Positions 51,999-63,810 of a DNA stretch of 64,000 bases are shown here, piece by piece. Below the pieces are notes generated by a model. It saw only the letters and a program-made list of their open reading frames with translations. It did no database searches and was not told the DNA's origin. A program made the translations under genes and the position numbers. The DNA is from Mesocentrotus franciscanus (lineage: Eukaryota; Echinodermata; Echinoidea; Camarodonta; Strongylocentrotidae), in contig CP137675.1 in assembly GCA_037976565.1 (NCBI GenBank), positions 6,972,272 to 7,036,271 of the forward strand, read 5' to 3'. How positions within the stretch are numbered: position 1 is the stretch's first letter; each line of letters begins with the position of its first letter.

Positions 51999-53126
51999 CA
52001 GGGGCGGCGATTTCTTTTCATGACCGGGTGGACGAAATGCGAGGGACGAGGGAGCAGTGGCGTAATGAGCAAATACGGTTGGGTTTTTTTGGGGAAATAC
52101 ATGTAAGTCTGCATCACCACCACTCTTACATGTTACATGCAGGCCCCACGAAACGTTTTTCAAAGTGGGGAGGGGGCTAAAGTATTTACAATTAGGTAGA
52201 GCAAAGCGAGCGAAGCAAGTGGAGGAAAATTGACGTGGGGTCCAGGGGCAAAGCCCCGTGGGGTCAAGGGGCGGAGCCCCCGGAAGCTCAGGGGTTTTAG
52301 GCATTTAATTACGGTCAGATGTGCATATTTTTATACCTTATTTGTGACACTGGCATGTAGGTCACTAATTGGAGTGGGGTCTAGGGTGCGGAGCCCCCGG
52401 AAGCTCAGGGGCTTAGGGCATTTAATAACGTTCAGATGAGCATCCAGGGGCCCGCCTTAGGGCCCTGGTTGGGTCCAGGGGGCGGAGCCCCCGGAAGCTC
52501 AGGTGTTTTAGGCAATTAATTACGGTCAGATGAGCAACCAGGGGCCCGCCTTAGGGCCCTTGGTGGGGTCCAGGGACAGAGCCCCAAAAGCTCAGGAAAA
52601 ATTATGCCATTTCAGCAACATTTGTAAATCACTGGTATCGAATTAGATATATAAACCACTTGGATTTTATTTTTTGGGGGAACTGCCCCCAAGCCCCCCC
52701 CCCCATCAGTACGCAAGTACGAGGGAGCATAGTGAATGAGAGGGGTGAAGGTGACGGAAGTGACTACCCCCTCACAGGTTTTTGAAATTTTGTTGTATTA
52801 AAAAATTGCTTTCCTTAGCAAAACTATAGTGTAAAAACAAGCAATATACTTTTGTCACAATTCACTTTTCTCGGTATTTACTTGTACATTTTTAAAGGAT
52901 ATTATGCGAGGGAACGTAGCTCCCGAGTGAGAAGATTTTTGCATTTTTATTTGTCTAAACGCTGCACTCTTGGGCCCTCCAGAGCCTAAAAGTGTGTTGT
53001 AGCCTTTAGTCAGTACTTGCTATACACTTTTTTTTGTGCACTTTTTCAAATTTTCAGGGGACGATCCCCCCTAAAAAAATTGAGGGGGGACGTGTCCCCC
53101 CCGTACCCACGGGATCGCCGCCCCTG
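51999..53126. mobile_element. Element B, inserted in element A
   Basis: Left end CAGGGGCGGCGATTTCTTTT, right end GGGATCGCCGCCCCTG. Flanks are GCCCTAAC (51991-51998) and GCCCTAAG (53127-53134), an 8-bp duplication with one mismatch. The neighbouring unit near 53400-53425 shows the uninterrupted site (CAAGGGCCCTAAGGCGGG). Element C lies inside. Confidence 0.85.
52055..52719 (-). mobile_element. Element C, inverted internally deleted relative of A inside B
   Basis: Starts CAGTGGCGTAATGAGCAAAT (A's right end, inverted) and ends CCATCAGTACGCAAGTA (A's left end, inverted and mutated). CGAGGGAG, 8 bp and exact, flanks it at 52047-52054 and 52720-52727. The interior has A-type tandem units in reverse orientation (GGGGCGGAGCCCCCGGAAGC). 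Confidence 0.9.
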
Positions 53127-53566
53127 GCCCTAAGGCGGGCCCCTGGATACTCATCTGACCGTTATTCAATGCCTAAAGCCCTTGAGCTTCCGGGGGCTCC
53201 GACCCTAGACCTTACGCCAATTAGTGACCTGCCAGTGTCACAAATAGGTTATCAAAATATGCTCATCTGACCGTTATTAAATGCCTAAAACCTCTGAGCT
53301 TCCAGGGGCTCTGCCTAGCTCTGGACCCCACCCAGGGCCCTAAAACGGGCCCCTAGATGCTCATCTGACGGTAATTTAATGCCTAAAACCCCTGGACCTA
53401 ACCAAGGGCCCTAAGGCGGGCCCCTGGATACTCATCTGACCGTTATTCAATGCCTAAAACCCTTGAGCTTCCGGGGGCTCCGCCCTAGAACTTACGCCAA
53501 TTAGTGTCAGTGTCACAAATAAGGTATCAAAATATGCTCATCTGACCGTAATTAAACGCCTAAAAC

Positions 53567-54307
53567 CAGGTGCAAATCTAAGGGGGTTAGGGGTTTAACC
53601 TCCCCTCCGCCCAAAAAAGAAAAGAATGCACACTGTAGAGAAACCTTTCAAGTGCAAATATTGAGAAGATATTCAACTCATTTGGTAACTTAACCAAACA
53701 CAATCATTATAACTCTGGATATAACTATGTATTAAAGTGTTACTTGATTTATACAGACGATATCATGCACTGCTTTTTATGGTCTCCATTGTGTTAGTAG
53801 ATGCCAGGAAAACATCACTCACGGGCCGGGGTTCAAAATAGCCACACACAAAAAATCGCCTCGCCGCTTCACGGGTCGTGGACCGTCATTGGATCAAACT
53901 GTTTAAACTGTTATTTGATTTAAAAAGACGCTATCATGCACTGCTTTTTAAGGTCTCCATATGTGTTAGTAGATGCCAGGAAAACATAACTTACGGGGGT
54001 TCAAAATATAGCACCCCCAAAAAATCGCCTCGCCGCTTCGCGGCTCGTGGACGATATGCTCTGCATCGTCATTGGGTCAAACTGTTTAAACTGTTACTTG
54101 ATTTTAAAAGACGTTATCATGCACTGCTTTTTATGGTCTCCATTGTGTTAGTAGATGCCAGGAAAACATCACTTACGGGCCGGGGCGTTCAAAATAGCAA
54201 AAAAATAAAAAATAAAAAAATCGCCTCGCCGCTACGCGGCTCGTGGACGATGCTCCGCATCATCATTGGGTCAACCCCCCTTAGCAAAAAACCTAGATCC
54301 GCCCCTG
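53567..54307. mobile_element. Element E with three internal units of about 175 bp, inserted in element A
   Basis: Left end CAGGTGCAAATCTAAGGGGG; the right end, inverted, is CAGGGGCGGATCTAGG. At least AAAAC is duplicated at the junctions, relative to the empty unit form CCTAAAACCCCTGAGC. Inside, TATCATGCACTGCTTTTT recurs near 53761, 53932 and 54115, with AAAATCGCCTCGCCGC following each. Confidence 0.75.
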
Positions 54308-54625
54308 AAAACCCCTGAGCTTCCAGGGTCTCTGTCCCCTGGACCCAACCAATGGCCCTAAGTCAGGCCCCTGGATACTCATCTGAAACACCTAAAACCC
54401 CTGAACTTCCGGGGACTCCGCCCCTTGATCGACCCCTGCCGGGGCTTTACCCCTAGACCCCACGCCAATTTATACTAGGCTACGCTCTACCTGGTCGTAA
54501 ATACTTTAGCCCCCCCCCACCACTTTGAAAAACATTCAGCGGGGCCTGCATGTATTAAAGAGTGGGTGATGCGGATTTTTTTTGTCTGCCAGCCCCCCCA
54601 AACTTTTTTGCTCATTACGCCACTG

Positions 54626-54629
54626 ACTA

Positions 54630-54700
<71 letters not shown>

Positions 54701-54720
54701 TACTACTACTATACTGTTAC
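54626..54720. repeat. (ACT)n microsatellite, right part of split locus
   Basis: Continues the array interrupted at 50409. It starts with the duplicated ACTATACT, then some 25 ACT units. Confidence 0.95.
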
Positions 54721-55049
54721 TATTGCTGCTACTACTACTAGTGCTACTGCTATTACTATTGTACTATTAAATCGTACATCATGAGAATCTTTTTCATTTA
54801 TTTCATTAAATATATATAGAGAGATGCATATGATTGCAAATGCTCTTTCTTGTATAATGATCACAAAAGCAAAATATAACAAAACAAACCAAAACAAAAT
54901 AAACTAAATCAGATACAAACAATCAACAAATAAATAAATAATCCGCTGTCATCATAATAGTACAGGATATGAAATGTCAAATTTTCCTCTGTCAGAAATT
55001 CGACCTGAGACGACTTCGACACTATAAAATACTGACCTATATAATTATA

Positions 55050-55292
55050 CACGGTTGCCCATAAAGTTTTGGGGAAAAATCTTAACTTTTATTCATGAAA
55101 TGATTGTGTCAACATGGTTTATACTTGATAGATAAAGTTTATAATCTATTCGGAACTTTATTGATCAATCTCTTTGAATCTTTAGATTACGCAATAAAGT
55201 TCTGAGAAGATTTAAACTTTATTTATTGAGACAAAATCATATCATTGAAAAGAGGTAAACAATAACTTATGCCAAGTTTATGGGCAACAGTG
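55050..55292. mobile_element. Mariner-like MITE with CACNGTTGCCCATAAA termini
   Basis: Starts CACGGTTGCCCATAAAGTTT, ends AAGTTTATGGGCAACAGTG, flanked by TA at 55048-55049 and 55293-55294. The interior carries further inverted TAAAGTT motifs. Confidence 0.85.
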
Positions 55293-56396
55293 TATGATTC
55301 GCCCCAGTAATGTATCGTCACCTATAAACAAGGCATTGCGTGAGAATATTTATACTTCACAGTTGTCAGTTTGACGGGTCTGAATAATTTCAGACAATGT
55401 TGTGTCATCATGCATGTAAAATGACATAAATCAGGACTGTTTTTGCGAAGTTTTTGTGTATGTCCAACTAAGTGTATAATGCACAGGAATTTTCCCACAA
55501 AAATGTATTTGAATGTTCCTTTGTTATAAAATGAAGGGAAATAATTATAAAGAATTGCTTGCTTGTTTAAATATTTGCTCACTTTTGAATGGCGTGACAC
55601 AGAGCAGAAAGCAAGGATTTCTTGGATAAAAAGCAGGATATGTCGAGTCGTCGATTGTTTTGTTATCAACAAACGATACGACCGAGTGCTGATAATGGAC
55701 TTGTGTTTTCTAAATTTCGAAAGTTACCTTGATAGAAAAAACATGAATTGCGGTTGTAAATAAAATGCAAAATGCGTGAAAAGCCGTATGGTAGTTTGTC
55801 AAGACCGCCACCGCATATTTTATTTTCATGACCGCTGAACGCATGAGAGCTACGGCGTATATTTTGCGCAGGCAGTACAGTGCGAATCCTTTTATAACAC
55901 CGAAAGCATTTACAGATCGGAACAATTTTAGTCGGTCGCTACTTCATGGATATTCCTCGTTTAAAAACGCGTTTAAAAATAACTATCATACAAAGTGCAT
56001 TTAGTGCGAATCACTTCGAAAGCTACTTGATCTTGGAATATGAAAAGAAAGCGGCGAAATCGGAGAACCTAGTTATGTTCTCCAAAGAATAATTTATTGG
56101 CGAGGAATAATCAGGTGAGTATTTGAACGAAAATAATTATTATGTGTCATGGTGAGATTAAAACAAATATCGATCGTATCTAGTCGCAGGTGGTAAATAT
56201 GGAGTGTTTTTAAGCTAAATATCGATAAAGGTCTGTTTTTAGATTTTACAAACAGATTCATACAGGAGAAGAAGTTCGGTGTTCAGAATTAACTGGTCTA
56301 AAGCACACACAATAATATTCATTGTGTCGTTATAGTTTTCACGCTCCATGTCGGTTAGTATTATTGAAATTGTAGTGTCAAGGTATTTATGACAAA

Positions 56397-56440
56397 GAGA
56401 GAGAGAGAGAGAGAGAGAGCAAGGGAGAGAGAGAGATAGG
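56397..56440. repeat. (GA)n microsatellite
   Basis: GA run with a few interruptions, immediately before the SINE at 56480. Confidence 0.85.
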
Positions 56441-56479
56441 GATGGAGGTGTCGTGGTATATACAGGGAGATCATCTCCC

Positions 56480-56825
56480 TGGTATATAGTTGTCCATTCA
56501 CTTGACTCTCAATCCAAGAGGTGAGGGGGCGAATCACAGCCGGGCACCAACGTCCTTTGGCAAGACATTTATCCACATTTTCCACTCTCCACCAATGTGT
56601 AAAATGGGTACCCGGTAGGATACGAAAGTCGTTGTGCAATGTACTTTTTTCAAGCTTTGTAAGCCTCTGTAAAATGTCGCTTGGCTGAAATGCTTCACAG
56701 GAAATGGAAAATGAGCATACATTGCATGGGGGCAAGTCTGAATTTGATGTTCTGTAAAGCGCTTAGAGACATCGTCGATGTATTAAGCGCTATATAAATC
56801 CAGAATAATATTGTTATTACAATTA
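56480..56825 (+). mobile_element. SINE body and tail, head degraded
   Basis: GTCCTTTGGCAAGACATTTA, TCTCCACCAATGTG and GGGTACCCGGTAGGAT match the 16223 SINE. This copy extends further, ending TGTAAAGCGCTTAGAGACAT, AAGCGCTATATAAATCC and a short ATT-rich tail. Confidence 0.7.
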
Positions 56826-56873
56826 TTGGATCCAACCTCGTGGACTGATCAGATATATAGGAAATAGATGTAA

Positions 56874-57278
56874 AGGTAAAGACCAGTTTTGGAAGCGCCA
56901 CTCTCTCAAAAAAATGAAATGGAAGCTCTCATTAGTCATTACCAATCACGTGAAAGAATATGTTTTGACTAATACGTGATGATACAAATTTTGCCGGGAA
57001 AGTCGGGAAACCGCCTACTAATTGATATATTTGGTAAATTATTATATCTATTGGGACCAAATAGATATCGCGCACGTGGTCGCGTAGTCCCATATACATC
57101 TTTCTGTGTACAGTGCTTGTAACTTTACCAAGACTGGGCCAAATTTCTCATCATTTTGATGATTCCAGAACCTTGCAGTACACACCAATACTTATATGCT
57201 AGATGATCAACCTTTTCTGATCGATTCCACAACTTTTCTTTCACAATGCAATCGCATGACCAGAACTGGTCTTTATCT
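56874..57278 (-). mobile_element. TTAA-type MITE, family K1
   Basis: Starts AGGTAAAGACCAGTTTTGG, ends CCAGAACTGGTCTTTATCT; right flank TTAA (57279-57282), left flank mutated to GTAA. It keeps an extra 50 bp (including TCATTACCAATCACGTG) missing from the 6600 copy, and an open frame with [18 protein letters not shown]. Confidence 0.85.
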
Positions 57279-57755
57279 TTAAAGGAAGGACAGAGAAGGA
57301 TCGACGGAAAGGTACGGAGAAGAGGAGACTGAAGAGAAGAGAAGAGAGAGAGAGAGAGAGAGAGAGTGAGCGAGAGACCGACGTTTGGTAAGAATGGGAC
57401 AGAATAGAGAGAGAAAAACAAGAAGCATTTACAAACAGATTTACAAATGGAGAGTGTGATAGGAAAAATAGACGTGATGGAGAAGGACGTGTGTAGATAT
57501 AGGCCTATATAAAGGAAAGATGAAAAGGAGAAGGAGGAAGAGGAAGAGCAGAGAAGAATAGATAGATAGATAGAGAGTCGGAGAGAGAGAGTAACAACAT
57601 ATTTTACTCGAGAAGGAGGGGGTGGATTAATTTCGATATGAAATTGATGTCACGTCGTTGCAGTATACCTTTCTCCATTTGGCATGTCTGAGCTATAAAG
57701 GTTACACCTATGATAAATCTCTACTCTCCCTTTCTACTGCTTGTCTTTCCTTTAA

Positions 57756-58129
57756 AGATAAAGTTGAGTTCTGGTCATGCGATTGCATTGTGAAAGAAAC
57801 GGTGTGGAATCGATCAGAAAAGGTTGATCATCTAGCATATAATTATTGGTGTGTACTGCAAGGTTCTGGAATCATCAAAATGATAAGAAATTTGGCCCAG
57901 TCTTGGTAAAGTTACAATCACTGTACACAGAAAGATGTATATGGAACTACACAAACATGTGTCATAAAAATCCGTCCCGATTTTTATGCTGTTACATGCC
58001 ATATTTAAGCATTTGAAGAGCCATGCTTTTCAGGAAACATTTTTATCTGATGTTCTTCCTCACTTGCATAATAACAATGCTAACGCACACAAATTATGTT
58101 TCACCTCTTCCCAGAACTCAGCCTTCTCT
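57756..58129 (+). mobile_element. TTAA-flanked MITE, family K2, best-preserved copy
   Basis: Starts AGATAAAGTTGAGTTCTGG, ends CCAGAACTCAGCCTTCTCT, with TTAA at 57752-57755 and 58130-58133. It carries the open frame [19 protein letters not shown] through to NLAQSW and a stop. Confidence 0.9.
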
Positions 58130-58199
58130 TTAAAATCCATAGGTATCATTTCTTGCCTATTTTCCCGAATCCAACCCAGTCTTTATTCACAACCATAGA

Positions 58200-61091
58200 A
58201 TCTGCGTTCAGAAACTGCATTACATACTACGTCATCATTTACCGTAATTACCGATTACGAGATTTTGTACACCTTTGTCATTAACAGGGCGTAAAACCAA
58301 GGATTGTTTACACAGCTTATTACCTGTCACCATGCGGAATAACATGAAATGTAATCAGGCGCACTCTTGCTCCAAAATGAGTTTGAGGATTACAAATTTT
58401 GTTTAACCAGAATGTAACTTGACATTAATGTACCAGACGTAGCGGAACGCCTTCGTGAGTACAATTAGGTGTCCGAATTCAGATGATGTACTATCTATTA
58501 CTATGGTTACAACATCACTCCTTTCCACTCTGGTTCTTCTTTGATGAAGAGGAGGAGAGTTCATATCACAGTCTTGTTCCTGTCATACAGGTATCTTTTT
58601 CTTGTATCTGAATTTTCCTTCCATTTGTCCCACTCTCTCACCCACTCTCTCTCCCTTTCTCCCAGCTCTTCTCTTAATTATCCCTCTTTCTCTTTCTCTT
58701 TCTTTCTCTCTCTTCCCCCCTCTCCCTCTCTCTCAACTCCTCAGTCTTATCCCCTCCTCTTGTCCCTTTCCTCTCCTCTTATTTAATTGTGTTCCTTCAT
58801 CTCTCTCCCCACCCTCTTCCTTCTCTCCCTTCCACCTCCGCCTACAGTCGCTTCCTGTACAGGGACCAACTCCAATTTACAACCAAGAGCTAAATTCAAG
58901 CCTCAGAATTGTAGATCTACCACTTGGTAAATTAAATGGTTTGATTGAAATAAAATTCACAATTTGGATTATCATCAAACATGCAAGAAAGTAAAAAGAA
59001 GAATCAAAACTGATACAAGCGAAGATTAATAATTTATACAACTCGCTGAACATGTTAGGGCGGGAGTTAACACGATGACTCAGATCTACATGAACAAAAC
59101 GTCCTCTCATCGTACGTTGTCCATCTATTCTTTTGTTTTTGATGAGACGATTGAAAATAAAAAGAACAACCAGATGGTGTCGCATTGATTATGTATAATT
59201 ATCTAGGCTTAATAGTAAAGCTATATTAGCTAACCATCTTGACCATGCGTGGTCCAGTGTCCTTAGCTGGTACGGCTACCATGTTAATACTCGGGTTCAT
59301 TACGTAATATTACAATGTAAAACCTAAACTACAAACAAATAACGATTATTTTGAATACTCATTATGGTTCTTCTACAACACTTACAAATCGGACACAGAG
59401 AGAATTATATTCTCAATGGAATTGTGTTCCTATATGCAATATCGAGAATACGTGTGTAGGAAGTGGTGTCGAAAATTCGGTCTTGTGATTATTATTTGTC
59501 GATCTCTATACCTCTCTCCCTCTTCATGCATGTTGTACCTGGGCGGATATAGGATAGGCAGAATGGGGGCGGGGCCAAACATTTTCCCGACATTAGTGTT
59601 TTTTCCACCGACCTTATTTTTTTGTTTTTACCTCAGGAATATGACTTCAGAAATCCTGCCGACCCACCACAGGCTCTCTTAATGGAAGGGTGTGGGGAAA
59701 GGTTGGGAGCAACAACGACAAAATAATTACTAATTGTGCAGGTTCTGTTCTTATTCGTTACCTTATTCGTTACCGGAATACGATTTTGGTAATCCCGCCG
59801 GCCCAACTCACCCCCATTATGTGGAGGTGGGGTGGTAGGGTAACGAGTACGGCGCGGAATCGATGTTTTCCCTCTCGGAATATAATTCGTTTTCCCCAAA
59901 ATTCATCAATCACCCATTACTCAATTTTTTTTGGTTTAAACAGATCTTGACGTTTTCAGTCAAATCATGAATTCACCGCGGGAAATTGCTGGAAAACGCG
60001 ATTCTTCATGTCAGTACACATGTCAATCAATTTGTAAGAATCTTCATCCAACTGTACACAATACCTGCATACATTTAGGCAATGGCGTGCATAAATCCAG
60101 GCTATGATGTCATCAATTTTTATTTGCAAGTTTTGCCAAGAATAAGAATAAACGTGTTTAACCCAAACTTTACAACCAGTCAATGTTGACCATGTAAAAC
60201 AAAGCCTAGGAGTCCAATTTTTTTTTTTTTTTGGGGGTTGAGGGAGTTTTATTAGGGATCACATCGTTTGAAGTGAAAATCTTAAATAAAAATACAAAAA
60301 TAGTGGAATCCTCTCTCAAAAGTTTTTCAACCACCCGACCACTACTTTGGACCGAGCTGGAGTGGATTTCACTCCAAAGGGAAGTGATCCTTATATGACT
60401 CCTAAAAAATGGATTTCCAGTCAGATTGATTTAAAAGAGTACGAAATGCATTTTTTTTTTACACAACATTTCAAAAAAGGTCTACGATTACCGCGTTTGA
60501 GTGCAAGGTGACTTTTTGCATTCCATACTTGATAATTCTAAAGAATTCAGGCCTCGTCACTTTCCTTGATTAAAGTTATTCTAATTATAGAATGCATTAA
60601 ATTTTGCGTTTCGGCGTGGATTTTGGAATATTGAATAGCGTACAATACGTGATGCAATTCAATTACTGCGTACAGTAGGCTATTTACAACAGAAACAAGA
60701 TTATCTATTTTCACAATACACTCTTTTGTTGTATTTTATATATTTTGTATCATAGGTATAGCAGGGAAAATGAAATATGACATCATCCATGGATACACTC
60801 TTGGTCTATCATGTGTGTTCACATTGGTATTAAAAAGTTCAATTTAATGTTTAAAATCATATGTATACCATACGTTATCACGGAATTATATCATTTTCGT
60901 TAAATATTTCACTTTTTCATAATTTGATATTCATAACACTGTTTAGATCTAGAAGGGCATTAAATCCTATGATTTTGCAAAGGGCTAACGCGTATCTGTC
61001 TATCAGCAAACTTGCAATAACTTGTTTGTTCCTGCTTACATCTTTGATATTATTGATAAGCGCTCTATTACGACCGAGTCACAAAAATGAG

Positions 61092-61131
<40 letters not shown>

Positions 61132-62500
61132 TATACAGGTATATATATATAAGATGTATATATTTCAAGTCTTTCAAGAAACGTTACAAAAGTGAACGCA
61201 GTTATCCGTGGTTATGGACGGAAATGAACATTGGACATGCTTTTTCTCTCAAATAAGGCATGTACAACCAAGGATATACTGGCTTTGCTTCACCGTTTCG
61301 TATTGCTCATTAAAATTCATTTCATGTTCTAAGACAATAAGATAATGTGCCTCTATATTGACTAAATGATCGATGTATAAACCATAAATTAATTCGCACC
61401 CCTCCCCCTTAAAAAACAAACTCATCCCGCTATGAAAACCAAGGCTATATTCACGTACTTGTTTTAACAAATAGAATTCAGTAATTCGAGGCAGAATTGG
61501 TTACTTTTTCCATTTCCTTTTCCCACATTCAGGGACCCAGCTACAGGGGGCGCACAGGTGGGGGGTGGCACCGTCGAGCCTATCTAATGGCGGAGGAAAA
61601 GAAAACAAGAGAGAGAGAGAGAAGGGGGGGGGCAAGATAGTACGACCCCTTCCACACACCCTCATCAATGGCCATATTAATTTTCTATTTCGTCTACTTA
61701 GACCTGTGCCCATACAAATGATGCAAGTTCCCCTCAGTGAAGGTTATTTAGTCTGAATTTATTGAACAGGACACTCGATACGCCATGCACTGCCGCTGCC
61801 CATGCATAACCACGCTGCAAGCAATAGTTATACATTGACGAGAAGTGACGTGACTTTCAACAATGGCGACCGCATGGGTATACTATCATGTGCAATGTCA
61901 ACGTACTATTATTTCAGTTTGGCCTGACACAAAACAAAGGTGTTGATATTCAATATGGTGAATAATGCGAATATGTTTTTCTGAGCTAGAGGACATACTT
62001 AATATGTATATTCATGACCAATTACTTTGACAGGCACTTCGTATTTATGAATAAAGTATGATGTCCTGGAGTCGAAGGTACAACTTTCTGAAAGGATTCA
62101 TGATTGCCAATGCTTTATTCAAGATAATTAAACTTGTTCCGCTGTGAGGAAAATACTGATTCAATATGAAGCATAGGGAAGGGAAGAATTCTAAGAAATG
62201 TACGATCTGTTTGAATCTATGTTTGCTTACTTCCTTTTGTCATGTTTGCATTTTGGTTTGAATTAATTTTGATAATGGAAGAAATGAAGCATGTGTGTGA
62301 ATCACATGAGCCAGAACAATCAAGAACTTCATTTCGTCCGAATCGATTTTATTTTGATGTTTGTAGCCTGCATTTCATAACATTGATGAAAAAATTAACT
62401 ACATAACAAAGGTTATAGGACGCTCAATGGGTAGTCTTTCTTTCAGATATCCCCGGCTTTACTTCACCTGAGTTGAGAGTGGCAAATTGACAGCTACATT
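58200..62500. other. Gene-free stretch right of the MITE cluster
   Basis: No supported exon. It contains CT-rich sequence (58625-58850), a G/C-rich transposon-end-like phrase near 59530-59580 (GGGCGGATATAGGATAGG) without a visible partner, a T run near 60219, and (TA)n at 61094-61160. Confidence 0.55.
61094..61160. repeat. (TA)n microsatellite
   Basis: Two long TA runs separated by ACAGGT. Confidence 0.95.
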
Positions 62501-62530
62501 GTGCTTGTGCGTCAAGCCACGCTCTTAATA

Positions 62531-63810
62531 GTCAGGTGGCTTAGTGAAATTATCGTTACTTGCCGGATAAAAGCACCATTTTTGGTACAGGGCTTCCTTA
62601 GGACCTACTAAACGATATTAGGCTAGGAGCCCCGGCAAAATTTCAATTTAATGGTGTGGGGCGGGGCGTCTTTTTGGAGCCCCCAAATGATTTTATAACA
62701 TTGATTTGTTGTTGTACAAATGCCATTTTTGGCACAGGGCTTCCTTGGGACCTACTGAACGATATTAGGGTAGGACCCCCCGGCAAGAATATCATATAAG
62801 GGTGTGGGGCGGGGGTCGCCTCGTAGCCCCCAAATAATTTAGAAGGTAATATAACATTTATTTGTTGTTGTACAAATGCCATTTTTGGTAGAGGGCTTCC
62901 TTAGGACCTACTGAACGATATAAGGGTAGGAGCCCCCGGCAAGAATATCGTATAAGGGTGTGAGGCAGGGTCGTCGCCTCGTAGCCCAAAAATAATTTAT
63001 AGGTAATATAACATTGATTTGTTGTTGTACAAACGCCATTTTTGGAACAGGGCTTCCTTAGGACCTGCTGAATGACGGTAGGGTAGGAGCCCCCGGCATA
63101 AATATCCATATATGTGTGATTGGGGGCCCCATGGCGTTGTACAACAAAAACTCAATGTTATTTTACCTTACAAATTATTTGTGGACTACGAGGCGACGCC
63201 CCCGTCCCACACCCTTATATGATATTCTTGCCGGGGGCTCCTAGCCTAATATCGTTCAGTAGGTCATAAGGAAGCCCTGTACCGAAATGGCAATTGTACA
63301 ACAACAAATAAATGTTATATTACCTTCTAAATTATTTGGGGGCTACGAAGCGACGCCCCCGCCCCACACCCTTAAATGATATTCTGGCCGGGGGCTCCTA
63401 CCCTAATATCGTTCAGTAGGTCCCAAGGAAGGCTTGTACCAAAAATGGCAATTGTACAACAACAAATAAATGTTATATTACCTTCTAAATTATTTGGGGG
63501 CTACGAGGCGACGCCCCACCCCACACCCGTATATGATATTCTTGCCGGGGGCTCCTACCCTTATATCGTTCAGTAGGTCCTAAGGAAGCCCTGTACCAAA
63601 AATGGCATTTGTACAACAACAAATCAATGTTATAAAATCATTTGGGGGCTCCAAAAGACGCCCCCGCCCCCACACCCTTAAATTGAAATTTTTGCCGGGG
63701 GCTCCTAGCCTAATATCGTTTAGTAGGTCCTAAGGAAGCCCTGTACCAAAAATGGTGCTTTTATCCGGCAAGTAACGATAATCGATAAATATGACGCTAA
63801 GCCACCTGAC
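62531..63810. mobile_element. Foldback element with arms of tandem 150-bp units
   Basis: Starts GTCAGGTGGCTTAG and ends CTAAGCCACCTGAC, flanked by TA on both sides (62529-62530, 63811-63812). The left arm has four direct units, with CCATTTTTGG-type starts at 62576, 62723, 62879 and 63036. The right arm has four in the opposite orientation (AATGG at 63286, 63444, 63601 and 63751) plus a partial one near 63130. Units contain CAGGGCTTCCTTAGGACCTA, GGTAGGAGCCCCCGGCAA, GTGTGGGGCGGGG, AGCCCCCAAATAATTT and GTTGTTGTACAAATGCCA. The turn is near GGGGGCCCC (63122-63130). No coding capacity is visible. Confidence 0.93.

Larger units (their letters stand above)
50410..54625. mobile_element. Composite hAT-like element A with nested insertions
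   Basis: Left terminus CACTGGCGTACTGGTGGGG, right terminus (inverted) CAGTGGCGTAATGAGCAAA. ACTATACT, 8 bp, stands at 50402-50409 and again at 54626-54633. The interior is mostly tandem units of about 110-125 bp (GCCAATTAGTGACCTGCCAG, CATCTGACCGTAATTAAATG, AAACCCCTGAGCTTCC, GGGGGCTCCGCCCCCTGGAC). Elements B, C and E, and a purine-rich array, are inserted within. Eight-base duplications with CAGNGGCG-like ends fit the hAT superfamily; no transposase was seen. Confidence 0.8.

Noticed and set aside
62643..63576. Reading frames repeating VQQQINV- and PGGSYP-like phrases
   Set aside because: They are translations of the foldback element's tandem units, present on both strands because the element is palindromic; GC-rich units lack stops by chance.
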